Position numbers and translations under genes: made by a program
The notes under the pieces: generated by a model
The model's database searches: none
The model's input: only the letters and a program-made list of their open reading frames with translations
What the model was told of the DNA's origin: nothing
Shown: positions 44,403-51,840 of the stretch, piece by piece
Numbering within the stretch: position 1 is the first letter of the stretch
Layout: every line of letters begins with the position of its first letter
Source: Undibacter mobilis
GTDB lineage: Bacteria > Pseudomonadota > Alphaproteobacteria > Rhizobiales > Xanthobacteraceae
Direction: 5' to 3'
Length of the DNA stretch: 64,000 nucleotides
Assembly: GCF_003367195.1 (NCBI RefSeq)
Contig: NZ_QRGO01000001.1
Coordinates: forward strand, 2,900,501-2,964,500

Positions 44403-45389
44403 ATGCTCGAGCTTTCACGCCGCAACCTCATGACCGGCGGCGCCGCTGCAGCCGCCGCGGTCACCACCGCGCCGCTCATCCTCGCTGCCGCGAATGCGCA
44501 GGCCGCCGGTGGCGCCGTGTCGCCGCTGACCGGCGTCTACGCCTACAAGATGGGCGATGCCGAAATCATCCAGGTGTTCGACGGCGCGCGCACCTTTCCG
44601 ATTCCAGACAACTTCATCGTCAACCTGTCGAAGGAAGAGACCGCCAAGGCCTATGCCGCGCAATACATGCCGGCCGGACAACTGACGATCACCTTCTCGC
44701 CGCTGATCGTGAAGGTCGGCGGCAAGACCATCGCCATCGACACCGGCAACGGCCTTGGCGCCAATGCGGCAACCAAGGGCGCGGTTGGTAATGCGCGGCA
44801 CAGCATGGCGGCGGCCGGCATCGATCCGAAGTCCGTGGACATCGTGCTGATCTCGCATTTTCACAGCGATCACATCAACGGTCTGAAGAATGCCGATGGC
44901 TCGCCGGCCTATCCGAATGCGCAGATCATGGTGCCGTCGGTCGAACAGGCTTTCTGGACCGACGAAAGCAATGCGAGCAAGGCGAACGGCCCGAACAAAG
45001 GCAATTTCGCCGGTGTGAAAAAGACCATGGATGGGCTCAAGACCACGCCATTCGATGCCGGCAAAGAAGTTGCGCCGGGCATTACCGCGGTGGCGACGCC
45101 CGGCCATACGCCGGGCCACACCTCGTTCGTGATCGCCTCGGGCAACAAGAGCGTGATGGTGCAGGGCGATGTCACCAATCATCCGGGCGTGTTCATGCCG
45201 AATCCGGGCTGGCATCTGATGTTCGACAATGACGCCCAGACAGCCGAAGCGACGCGGCGCAAGGTCTACGACATGGCCTCGGCCGACAAGATGCCGATCA
45301 TCGGCTACCACTTTCCGTTCCCGTCGGCCGGCTTCGTCGAGAAGAGCGGCACTGGCTACCGCCTGGTGCAGGTCCACGCGCTAAGCTGA
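44403..45389 (+). CDS. Tat-exported metallo-beta-lactamase-fold hydrolase
   Basis: 328 residues from ATG 44403, with GGAG six bases upstream. The N-terminus has a twin-arginine signal (LSRRNLMTGG, then an Ala-rich helix to AQAAGG), so the enzyme leaves the cell folded, presumably with its metals. The zinc motif is ISHFHSDHINGL, with further ligands in TPGHTPGHTSF and VMVQGDVTNHPG. Relatives include quorum-quenching lactonases and methyl-parathion-hydrolase-type enzymes. The substrate is unknown. A strong terminator follows. Confidence 0.88.
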   Translation: MLELSRRNLMTGGAAAAAAVTTAPLILAAANAQAAGGAVSPLTGVYAYKMGDAEIIQVFDGARTFPIPDNFIVNLSKEETAKAYAAQYMPAGQLTITFSPLIVKVGGKTIAIDTGNGLGANAATKGAVGNARHSMAAAGIDPKSVDIVLISHFHSDHINGLKNADGSPAYPNAQIMVPSVEQAFWTDESNASKANGPNKGNFAGVKKTMDGLKTTPFDAGKEVAPGITAVATPGHTPGHTSFVIASGNKSVMVQGDVTNHPGVFMPNPGWHLMFDNDAQTAEATRRKVYDMASADKMPIIGYHFPFPSAGFVEKSGTGYRLVQVHALS

Positions 45390-45411
45390 CGCATTTTCCG
45401 ATTTTGATGCT

Positions 45412-45439
45412 AAAGGCCGCCCCGCCGGGCGGCCTTTTT
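45412..45439 (+). terminator. Strong intrinsic terminator
   Basis: The arm AAAGGCCGCCC pairs exactly with 45427-45437 over the loop CGCC and runs into TTTTT, 22 bases after the hydrolase stop. Confidence 0.9.
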
Positions 45440-45720
45440 GCATTTCGGTTTCGTTTTTGACGGGATTGACCGGTTCCGCCGCGCGCCCTATATCGCCGCT
45501 CATGACGACGATTGGCACCCGAAATTTACGTCCACGCCGCCGTACCGGCACGGCGCGGGGACTTTTGCGCGCTTAAAACGTCCCTGTGCCGCTGGATTTG
45601 ACCGCGGCCTTTTCCTGTCTCCCGACCGCGTCATCCCAGCACCTATCATGTTCCCGTCAACGGGAACGACCACTCTGCTCGGCCGCTTGATGCGGCATCT
45701 GAATTCAAGGGTCTAAGATC
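45440..45720 (+). other. argC upstream region with promoter and palindrome
   Basis: No convincing gene. It holds the promoter at 45466-45494 and an 18-base palindrome GTTCCCGT-CA-ACGGGAAC at 45650-45667, about 55 bases before argC. The palindrome could be a binding site or a leader hairpin. Confidence 0.55.
45466..45494 (+). promoter_or_regulatory. Sigma-70-type promoter candidate for argC
   Basis: TTGACC and TATATC are separated by exactly 17 bases, just downstream of the terminator at 45412-45439. Transcription from here would give argC a leader of about 220 bases containing the palindrome at 45650-45667. Confidence 0.6.
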
Positions 45721-46779
45721 ATGGCGACAAAGGCAAAGATCGGCGTCCTCGGCGCTTCCGGCTATACCGGTTCCGAACTGGTGCGGATGCTGCTGCGCCA
45801 CCCGCGCGCCGAGATCGTGCTGCTCACTGCGGAGCGTTCGGCCGGCAAGCCGATGCGCGAGGTGTTCCCGCAGTTCTCGCCTTATGAGCTGCCGACGTTG
45901 GTCGCCATCGAAGGCCTCGACTGGAAGGCGCTGGCGCTCGACGTCGTGTTCTGCGCGTTGCCGCATGCGACGACGCAGAAGGTGCTCAAGGACCTTCTCG
46001 CCGCCGCGCCGGAGACCAAGGTGGTCGATCTGTCGGCCGACTTCCGGCTGTCGGACACCGCGGCTTATGCCAAGTGGTATGGCCACGAACATCATGCGCC
46101 GGAGCTGCAGAAGGAAGCGGTTTACGGCCTTGTCGAAATCCACCGGCGTGACATCCGCAAGGCGCGGTTGGTCGCCAATCCCGGCTGCTACACCAGCGGT
46201 GCGCAACTGCCGCTGACGCCGCTGATCAAGGCCAAGGCCATCGACCTCGACGAGATCGTCATCGACGCCAAATCCGGCATGACAGGCGCCGGCCGTTCCG
46301 CCAAGGAGGCGATGCTGTTCTCGGAAGTGTCCGAAGGCTTCAATGCCTATGGCGTCGGCAAGCACCGGCACATGGCCGAACTCGATCAGGAGTTTTCGCT
46401 GGCCGCCGAGCGGCCGGTGACGGTGACCTTCACGCCGCATCTCCTGCCGCAGAACCGCGGCATCCTGTCGACCATCTATGTGCGGGGCCGGCGCGGCCGC
46501 ACCGCGCAGGATCTGCACGAGATCCTGTCGAAGTTCTACGCGAAGGAACCCTTCGTACATGTTCTGCCGTTTGGCGAAACGCCGCACACGCGGCATGTTC
46601 GCGGCTCGAACATGACCATGATCGGCGTTGCTGCCGACCGCATCGAAGGCCGGGCGATTATCATCTCCGCGCTCGACAACCTGGTGAAGGGCGCGTCCGG
46701 TCAGGCGATCCAGAACATGAACCTGATCATGGGATACCCCGAAACCATGGGCATCGATCAGGTCGCGCTGTTTCCGTAG
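45721..46779 (+). CDS. argC: N-acetyl-gamma-glutamyl-phosphate reductase
   Basis: NADPH-dependent third step of arginine synthesis, reducing N-acetylglutamyl phosphate to the semialdehyde; 352 residues, ATG 45721. The nucleotide loop is GVLGASGYTGSEL, the catalytic Cys156 lies in VANPGCYTSGAQLPL and the conserved His in GVGKHRHMAEL. The long form with LTPHLLPQNRGILSTIY is the usual alphaproteobacterial type. No other arg genes are in the window. The 103-bp repeat copy 2 begins seven bases after its stop. Confidence 0.96.
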   Translation: MATKAKIGVLGASGYTGSELVRMLLRHPRAEIVLLTAERSAGKPMREVFPQFSPYELPTLVAIEGLDWKALALDVVFCALPHATTQKVLKDLLAAAPETKVVDLSADFRLSDTAAYAKWYGHEHHAPELQKEAVYGLVEIHRRDIRKARLVANPGCYTSGAQLPLTPLIKAKAIDLDEIVIDAKSGMTGAGRSAKEAMLFSEVSEGFNAYGVGKHRHMAELDQEFSLAAERPVTVTFTPHLLPQNRGILSTIYVRGRRGRTAQDLHEILSKFYAKEPFVHVLPFGETPHTRHVRGSNMTMIGVAADRIEGRAIIISALDNLVKGASGQAIQNMNLIMGYPETMGIDQVALFP

Positions 46780-46785
46780 CGATCT

Positions 46786-46888
46786 GTCATTCCGGGACCG
46801 CCCGTTAGGGCGGGACCCGGAATCCAGCTACACTGACTGCGTTCGCTTCTGGATTCCGGGTTCGCGCTTTCGCGCGCCCCGGAATGAC
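46786..46888. repeat. Intergenic palindromic repeat, copy 2 (103 bp)
   Basis: Ends are GTCATTCCGGGA and CCCCGGAATGAC; the inner arms ACCCGGAATCCAG and CTGGATTCCGGGTT match copy 1, with different small hairpins. It sits between argC and aidB, and its right end touches the AGGAGA ribosome site of aidB. Confidence 0.85.
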
Positions 46889-46904
46889 GAAGGAGAGCCG
46901 GGTC

Positions 46905-48518
46905 ATGTTCGAGGTCGCGAACCAGCCGCCGCCGCTGGAGCCCTATAATCTCTTCGCCAGCGACACGGTGCTGCGCGAATGCGTGACGCGCGAGAAGGCG
47001 GACTGGGCCGAAGGCGGCCTGCAGGCGCTCGGCGCGACATTGGGCAAGCCCGAGACGATCAAGCTCGGCTTCGATGCCAACAGGTTTCCTCCGCAACTCA
47101 AGACGCTCGACCGCTACGGCCACCGGCTCGACGAGGTCGAGTTTCATCCGGCCTGGCACGAACTTATGGCCATCGCGCTGCGCGCCGGGCTGCACTCCAG
47201 CCCCTGGGCCAAGCCGCAAGCCGGCGCGCATGTCGCGCGCGCCGCTGGCACCTACATGCTCAACCAGATCGAGAGCGGCGTTTATTGCCCGATCGCCATG
47301 ACCTACGGCTCGGTGCCGACGCTGCAGCACGCGCCGGACGTCGCTGCGGTGTGGCTGCCGAAAATCTACAGCCGCGACTACGACAAGCGATTCATGACCG
47401 TGGGTCAGAAGTCCGGCGCGCTGCTCGGCATGGGCATGACCGAGAACCAAGGCGGCTCTGATCTGCGCACCAACGCCACGCGCGCCGAGGCGACGGGCGA
47501 CGGTTCGTTCCGGCTATATGGCCATAAATGGTTCATGTCGGCGCCGATGTGCGACGGCTTTCTGGTGCTGGCGCAATCGGGCAAGGGCCTGAGCTGTTTC
47601 CTGATGCCGCGCTTTGCGCCGGACGGGACACGCAATGCGATCCGCATCCTCCGCCTCAAGGACAAGCTCGGCAACAAGTCCAACGCCTCGAGCGAAGTCG
47701 AATTCGAGGGCGCCTATGCGCAACTGATCGGTGAGGAGGGGCGCGGCATCCCCACCATCATCGAGATGGGCAACCACACGCGGCTCGAATGTTCGATCGG
47801 CTCGTCGTCGCTGATGCGCGCCGCCGTCGTGCAGGCGATCCACCATGCGCGGCACCGCGTCGTGTTCCAGAAGAAGTTGGTGGATCAGCCGCTGATGACC
47901 AATGTGCTCGCCGACCTGGCGCTGGAATGCGAGGCGGCGACCATGCTGACCTTCCGCCTGGCGCGCGCCTATGACGAGGATGACGACGTCGCCACCGTGT
48001 TCCGCCGCGTCGTCACGCCGGCAGCGAAGTTCTGGATTTGCAAGCGCACCCCCAACGTCACGCTGGAGGCGATGGAGGTGCTGGGCGGCTCCGGGTACAT
48101 CGAGGAAAGCGTCATGCCGCGGCTTTACCGCGAAGCGCCGGTCAACTCGATCTGGGAAGGGTCGGGCAATGTCATGTGCCTCGATGTGCTGCGCGCGCTC
48201 GGCCGCACCGCCAATGCGGCGGAGATTCTCCACACCGAGTTGCGCGTGCCGGGCGAGCCGCGGCTCAAGGCTTTTGCTGGCGCGCTCGAGCAAAGGCTGC
48301 TCGGCGCCGAGCGCAATGACGAGGCGCAGGCTCGCGCGCTGGTGCGCGATCTGGTGCTCGCTTTGCAGGCGGCGCTGCTGATCAAGCATGCGCCGGCCGT
48401 TGTTGCCGACGCGTTCTGTGCCTCGCGCCTCAGCGGTGAGAGTGGCGGTGCTTTCGGCACGCTGCCGCGCGGCGTCGATACGCGCGCCATCATCGAGCGC
48501 GCGGGGCCGGTGCATTGA
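46905..48518 (+). CDS. aidB: AidB-type acyl-CoA dehydrogenase
   Basis: 537 residues, ATG 46905 with AGGAGA eight bases upstream. It aligns throughout with E. coli AidB by eye: CVTREKADW, RLDEVEFHPAWHELM, GMGMTENQGGSDLRTN, YGHKWFMSAPMCDGFLVLAQ, LKDKLGNKSNASSEVEF, AMEVLGGSGYIEESVMPRLY and EAPVNSIWEGSGNVMCLDVL. AidB is an FAD protein of the alkylation (Ada) response that binds DNA and is thought to limit methylation damage; its true substrate is unsettled. No ada gene is adjacent. The gene is followed by a convergent MAPEG gene. Confidence 0.93.
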   Translation: MFEVANQPPPLEPYNLFASDTVLRECVTREKADWAEGGLQALGATLGKPETIKLGFDANRFPPQLKTLDRYGHRLDEVEFHPAWHELMAIALRAGLHSSPWAKPQAGAHVARAAGTYMLNQIESGVYCPIAMTYGSVPTLQHAPDVAAVWLPKIYSRDYDKRFMTVGQKSGALLGMGMTENQGGSDLRTNATRAEATGDGSFRLYGHKWFMSAPMCDGFLVLAQSGKGLSCFLMPRFAPDGTRNAIRILRLKDKLGNKSNASSEVEFEGAYAQLIGEEGRGIPTIIEMGNHTRLECSIGSSSLMRAAVVQAIHHARHRVVFQKKLVDQPLMTNVLADLALECEAATMLTFRLARAYDEDDDVATVFRRVVTPAAKFWICKRTPNVTLEAMEVLGGSGYIEESVMPRLYREAPVNSIWEGSGNVMCLDVLRALGRTANAAEILHTELRVPGEPRLKAFAGALEQRLLGAERNDEAQARALVRDLVLALQAALLIKHAPAVVADAFCASRLSGESGGAFGTLPRGVDTRAIIERAGPVH

Positions 48519-48659
48519 AAACGCTTGTGCCGGGCGCGCTGCGGCATTGATACCGCCGCGCTGACCCGGGATCGTTCAACATTCAGCGTTCTTGGCGGTG
48601 CCGGTTCTGCTGTGCATGGTTTCGCTTCGCGGCACGATGCACGGCGCCCGAGACAAGAT

Positions 48660-49058
48660 TCAAAGCTTGCCGATGATCGCCAGTGCCAGCGCGACCTGCG
48701 CGCCAAATCCGACGGCGAATGTCAACGTGCGCAACACCGGCACACCGAGCGCATAGACGATGGCATGCGCCAGCCGCGCCCAGAAATAGACCGCGCAGGC
48801 GATTACGGTGCCGCGCGTCGAATAGCCGATATTGTCGAGGATCAGCACCAGCGGTGCAAAGACGACGAGATTATCGACGGCGTTGGTGTGCGCGAAATAC
48901 AGCCGTTGCGCCCACGGAGTTTGCGGTTTGTCGTCGCGCGACGGGTTGGCGAGGGTGCCCCAAAGGCCGCGCACCATGATGCGGTCGAGGATATAGGGAA
49001 TCCACAGCACCCCGGTCAGGATGACCGTGAAGGTGAGCCACATCAGTTCGCGCGACAT
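48660..49058 (-). CDS. MAPEG-family membrane protein
   Basis: 132 residues from ATG 49058, with GGAGG six bases upstream. Four hydrophobic spans and the motif RLYFAHTNAVDNLVVFAPLV (MAPEG: aromatic-x-N-x-x-E/D-N) with YFWARLAHAIVYALG identify the family. Eukaryotic MAPEG members conjugate or isomerise eicosanoids and glutathione; the bacterial role is mostly unknown. It lies upstream of nothing on its own strand except aidB (convergent), 89 bases after the sulfide-exporter gene. Confidence 0.87.
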   Translation of the reverse strand: MSRELMWLTFTVILTGVLWIPYILDRIMVRGLWGTLANPSRDDKPQTPWAQRLYFAHTNAVDNLVVFAPLVLILDNIGYSTRGTVIACAVYFWARLAHAIVYALGVPVLRTLTFAVGFGAQVALALAIIGKL

Positions 49059-49147
49059 CGCAGCCTCCGTGTCCGACGCCGGCACCGGCCGGCGGCTCGG
49101 AGACTAGCCGATCCAACGGACGTCGGCCATCGAGCCGCGGTGGATAA

Positions 49148-49933
49148 TCATCCGAAGATGGAACGGGCGATCACATACAGCCCGACGACGATGACGATGC
49201 CGGAAAAGACACGGGTCAGCGCGTTCTTGTGGCCGGACAGATGTCGGGCCAGGCGCGTGCCCGCAAGTCCGCCGACGGCGCCGCCGGCAATGAACAGCAA
49301 GGCCAGCGGCCAATCGACGAGGCCGGACCAGGCATAGCTGGCTGCGGTGGTCAGGCCGAAGGCCGTCACCGAAACCAATGACGATCCGATGGCGTTGATG
49401 AGCGGCATGGCGGTGGCGCCGATCAAGCCGGGAACAATGAGGAAGCCGCCGCCAATGCCGAAGAAGCCGGACAGCACACCGACCACGAGGCCGCCGCCGA
49501 TCAGCCAGGGCAAAAGCTCACCGACGCTTTCCTGGGTGAGCTTCACGTCCGGATTGTCGCCGGACCGGCGCGGCCGCAGCATCAACACGCCGATCACGAC
49601 CATCAGGCCGCCGAACAAGGCCAGCAGCCGCGATCCATCCACCATTTTGCCGAGCTGAGCGCCGATCGCCGCGCCGGCGATGCCGGACATCGCGAACACC
49701 AGCGCGCAGGGCCACTTCACCGTCCGGGCGCGGGCATGGCCGGCAAGATTGGCGGCGGCGCTGGCCGCGACTGCAATAGCGCTGGTGCCGATCGCAACAT
49801 GCGGCGACGGCACGCCGACGACATAGACCAGCAGCGGCACGGCGAGGATCGAGCCGCCGCCGCCGATCAGGCCAAGCGTGAAGCCAACCAAGCTTCCCGA
49901 GCCGAGGGCGAGTATCGTCTGCAATGTCGTCAT
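49148..49933 (-). CDS. TauE/SafE-type sulfur-compound exporter (TSUP)
   Basis: 261 residues with about eight spans in two homologous halves. The repeated family motifs are GLIGGGGSILAVPLLVY (first half) and GFFGIGGGFLIVPGL (second half). TSUP members move sulfite, thiosulfate or other sulfur anions. It lies 16 bases after the rhodanese gene in the BigR operon, where exporters of this family are thought to remove sulfite made from sulfide. Its start ATG 49933 gives the normal length. Confidence 0.92.
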   Translation of the reverse strand: MTTLQTILALGSGSLVGFTLGLIGGGGSILAVPLLVYVVGVPSPHVAIGTSAIAVAASAAANLAGHARARTVKWPCALVFAMSGIAGAAIGAQLGKMVDGSRLLALFGGLMVVIGVLMLRPRRSGDNPDVKLTQESVGELLPWLIGGGLVVGVLSGFFGIGGGFLIVPGLIGATAMPLINAIGSSLVSVTAFGLTTAASYAWSGLVDWPLALLFIAGGAVGGLAGTRLARHLSGHKNALTRVFSGIVIVVGLYVIARSIFG

Positions 49934-49949
49934 GGCGGGCTTTGATGGC

Positions 49950-50483
49950 TCAGGCGCTGTGCATCCGCCGGTTCCAGGGCATCAGCGCCAGCACGCGCGC
50001 CATGCCGCAGAATCCGGTGACGCCGGCGACCAGAAGACCGGCGCCGACAAAACCGGAGAGAGCGTAGAAAACCGGATTGACGAGAAAGCCGAGCAGGGCG
50101 CCGAGCAGCGCCAGACTGCCGGCGCCGATCTGCACCTGCCGCATCATGTCGATCGGCTGCTTGCGGTCGAGCGATACGGGCAGGCCGGCTTTCTTCCAGG
50201 CGTCGATGCCGCCTTCAAGGATAAAGGCCTCGCAGCCACCGGCAACGTTGGCGAGCTTTCCGGCATTTGTTTTCGTCCGCATGCCCGAACGGCAGTGAAA
50301 GATGAGCACGTCATCGCCGGGCCGCGCCGGCATATCGCGATCGAGAAGGCTCAAGGCGTGGTGCCGCGCGCCCGGAATATTCTCGCGGGCGTGTTCGTCG
50401 GCTTCGCGAATATCGACGAGCACGGCGCCCGTCTGCATCAGCTCGGCGGCGCGGGTGGGCGATATGGTTTTTAGTTCAGTCAT
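49950..50483 (-). CDS. Rhodanese fused to a two-span membrane domain
   Basis: 177 residues, ATG 50483 with AGGGAA upstream. Residues 1-105 form a single rhodanese domain, with active Cys in IFHCRSGMRT. It transfers sulfane sulfur between thiols, here probably from glutathione persulfide. Residues about 120-165 are a DUF2892-like pair of membrane helices, which tether the domain to the inner face near the exporter encoded next. It is the second gene of the bigR operon, 26 bases after the sensor. Confidence 0.92.
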   Translation of the reverse strand: MTELKTISPTRAAELMQTGAVLVDIREADEHARENIPGARHHALSLLDRDMPARPGDDVLIFHCRSGMRTKTNAGKLANVAGGCEAFILEGGIDAWKKAGLPVSLDRKQPIDMMRQVQIGAGSLALLGALLGFLVNPVFYALSGFVGAGLLVAGVTGFCGMARVLALMPWNRRMHSA

Positions 50484-50509
50484 GGCGGTTTTCCCTGTGT
50501 GCGCCCGTG

Positions 50510-50845
50510 TTACGGGCAATAGATATCTTTGAGCAGCGCGAGCAGGCGCGCCGCGTTCTTGTCGGCGATGCGGTAGTAGATGGTCTGGGCATCGCGCCGC
50601 GTGGCGAGAAGGCCGTCGTCGCGCATCTTGCCGAGATGCTGCGACAGCGCCGACTGGCTCAGATCCACCGCGTCGGCGAGCGCGCCGACCGACATCTCGC
50701 CGACGATGGCGAGCCGGCACAGGATCAGCAGCCGGTTCTCATTGGCGAGCAGTTTCAACAGCCCGGCCGCTTCCGCCGCCTTGCGTTCAAGCTGTGCCAT
50801 GCTCTTATCGCCGGACGAGATCTTGATCGCCGTGGCTTCAGGCAT
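50510..50845 (-). CDS. bigR: BigR/SqrR-type persulfide-sensing ArsR repressor
   Basis: 111 residues from ATG 50845, with GGAGA upstream; an ATG 12 bases earlier has no site. The winged helix reads LLANENRLLILCRL, GALADAVDLSQSALSQHLGKM and ATRRDAQTIYYRI. Cys43 (ILC) and Cys110 (DIYC, second-last residue) match the dithiol pair of SqrR/BigR, which forms a tetrasulfide bridge on contact with persulfide and leaves DNA. It heads sensor-rhodanese-exporter and is divergent from the Blh-like gene. Two tandem palindromes in the shared upstream region are its likely operators. The choice of BigR over other ArsR proteins rests on the two cysteines and the neighbours. Confidence 0.9.
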   Translation of the reverse strand: MPEATAIKISSGDKSMAQLERKAAEAAGLLKLLANENRLLILCRLAIVGEMSVGALADAVDLSQSALSQHLGKMRDDGLLATRRDAQTIYYRIADKNAARLLALLKDIYCP

Positions 50846-50860
50846 CGAAGTCTCCATAAA

Positions 50861-50901
50861 TTAGATGTTGCTAAATTAGTGTCTGCTAATATATACGTCA
50901 A
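50861..50901. promoter_or_regulatory. Divergent promoters with tandem BigR operators
   Basis: Two copies of TTAG-N6-CTAA lie at 50861-50874 and 50876-50889. On the minus strand TTGACG (50896-50901) and TAATTT (50873-50878) are 17 bases apart, reading to bigR. On the plus strand TTGCTA (50868-50873) and TATATA (50890-50895) are 16 apart, reading to the Blh-like gene. The palindromes overlap both promoters, so one repressor could close both. Confidence 0.78.
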
Positions 50902-50944
50902 GTCCAAGAATGGACGTTGAGGCAAAAATTCAAGGAGACGTGCG

Positions 50945-51832
50945 ATGTCAGCGGTCGCTAACACACTGAAAAAGCCGAAAATAAGGGCTTTTTTCGACGA
51001 GCCGACCAATACCGTGAGCTATCTCGTCTGGGACGGCGACACCTTGGACGGCGCGGTGATCGATCCCGTGCTCGACTACGATTTCCGCACCGGCGACTGT
51101 TCCACCAAGTCCGCCGACGCCATTCTTGCCGAAGCGAAAAAGCTCGGCGTTAAAATCGGCCAGGTGCTGGAAACCCACGCCCATGCCGACCATCTTTCGG
51201 GCGCGCCTTACATCAAGCTCAAGACCGGCGCGACGGTCGCGATCGGCGAACATATCCGCGACGTGCAGCGCATCTTCCGTCCGGTGTTCAACGCCATTGA
51301 CGTATCGGGAGACGGCTCGGAATTCGACCGCCTGTTCAAGGATGGCGAGACATTTACGATCGGCGGTCTCGGCGGCGAAGTCATGCACACGCCCGGCCAT
51401 ACGCCGGCTTGCGTGTCTTACAGAATCGGCGATGCCGTGTTTGTCGGCGACACCATGTTCATGCCGGATTACGGCACCGCGCGCGCCGACTTCCCCGGCG
51501 GCAATGCGCGCGATCTTTATCGCTCGATCAAGCGCGTGCTGTCATTGCCTCCCGAGACGCGGCTGTTTATGTGCCATGACTACAAGGCGCCGGGCCGCGA
51601 CAATTATGCCTGGGAGACGACCGTCGCCGAGGAACGAGCCCGCAACGTGCATGTGCATGAGGGTGTGAGCGAGCAGGATTTCGTGTCGATGCGCGAAGCG
51701 CGCGACGCCACCTTGGCCGCGCCCTTGCTGCTGCTGCCGTCGATCCAGGTGAATATCCGCGCCGGCAAGTTTCCGCCCGCGGAAGTGGACGGCGTGCATT
51801 ATCTGAAGGTGCCGATCAAGCTGGCGTCATAA
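50945..51832 (+). CDS. blh: Persulfide dioxygenase-like hydrolase (Blh/ETHE1 group)
   Basis: 295 residues, ATG with AAGGAG seven bases upstream. Metallo-beta-lactamase fold with the iron-binding motif LETHAHADHLSGAPYI, then MHTPGHTPACVSYRIG, VGDTMFMPDYGTARADFPGG and FMCHDYKAPGR, matching the ETHE1/Blh dioxygenases that oxidise glutathione persulfide to sulfite. It is divergent from bigR and shares its operators. Together: Blh makes sulfite, rhodanese handles persulfide and the TSUP protein exports the product. Confidence 0.92.
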   Translation: MSAVANTLKKPKIRAFFDEPTNTVSYLVWDGDTLDGAVIDPVLDYDFRTGDCSTKSADAILAEAKKLGVKIGQVLETHAHADHLSGAPYIKLKTGATVAIGEHIRDVQRIFRPVFNAIDVSGDGSEFDRLFKDGETFTIGGLGGEVMHTPGHTPACVSYRIGDAVFVGDTMFMPDYGTARADFPGGNARDLYRSIKRVLSLPPETRLFMCHDYKAPGRDNYAWETTVAEERARNVHVHEGVSEQDFVSMREARDATLAAPLLLLPSIQVNIRAGKFPPAEVDGVHYLKVPIKLAS

Positions 51833-51840
51833 AGCGTGCT

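Noticed and set aside
45438..45716. 92-codon frame upstream of argC
   Set aside because: It spans a promoter and a palindrome, has no ribosome site and resembles no protein.
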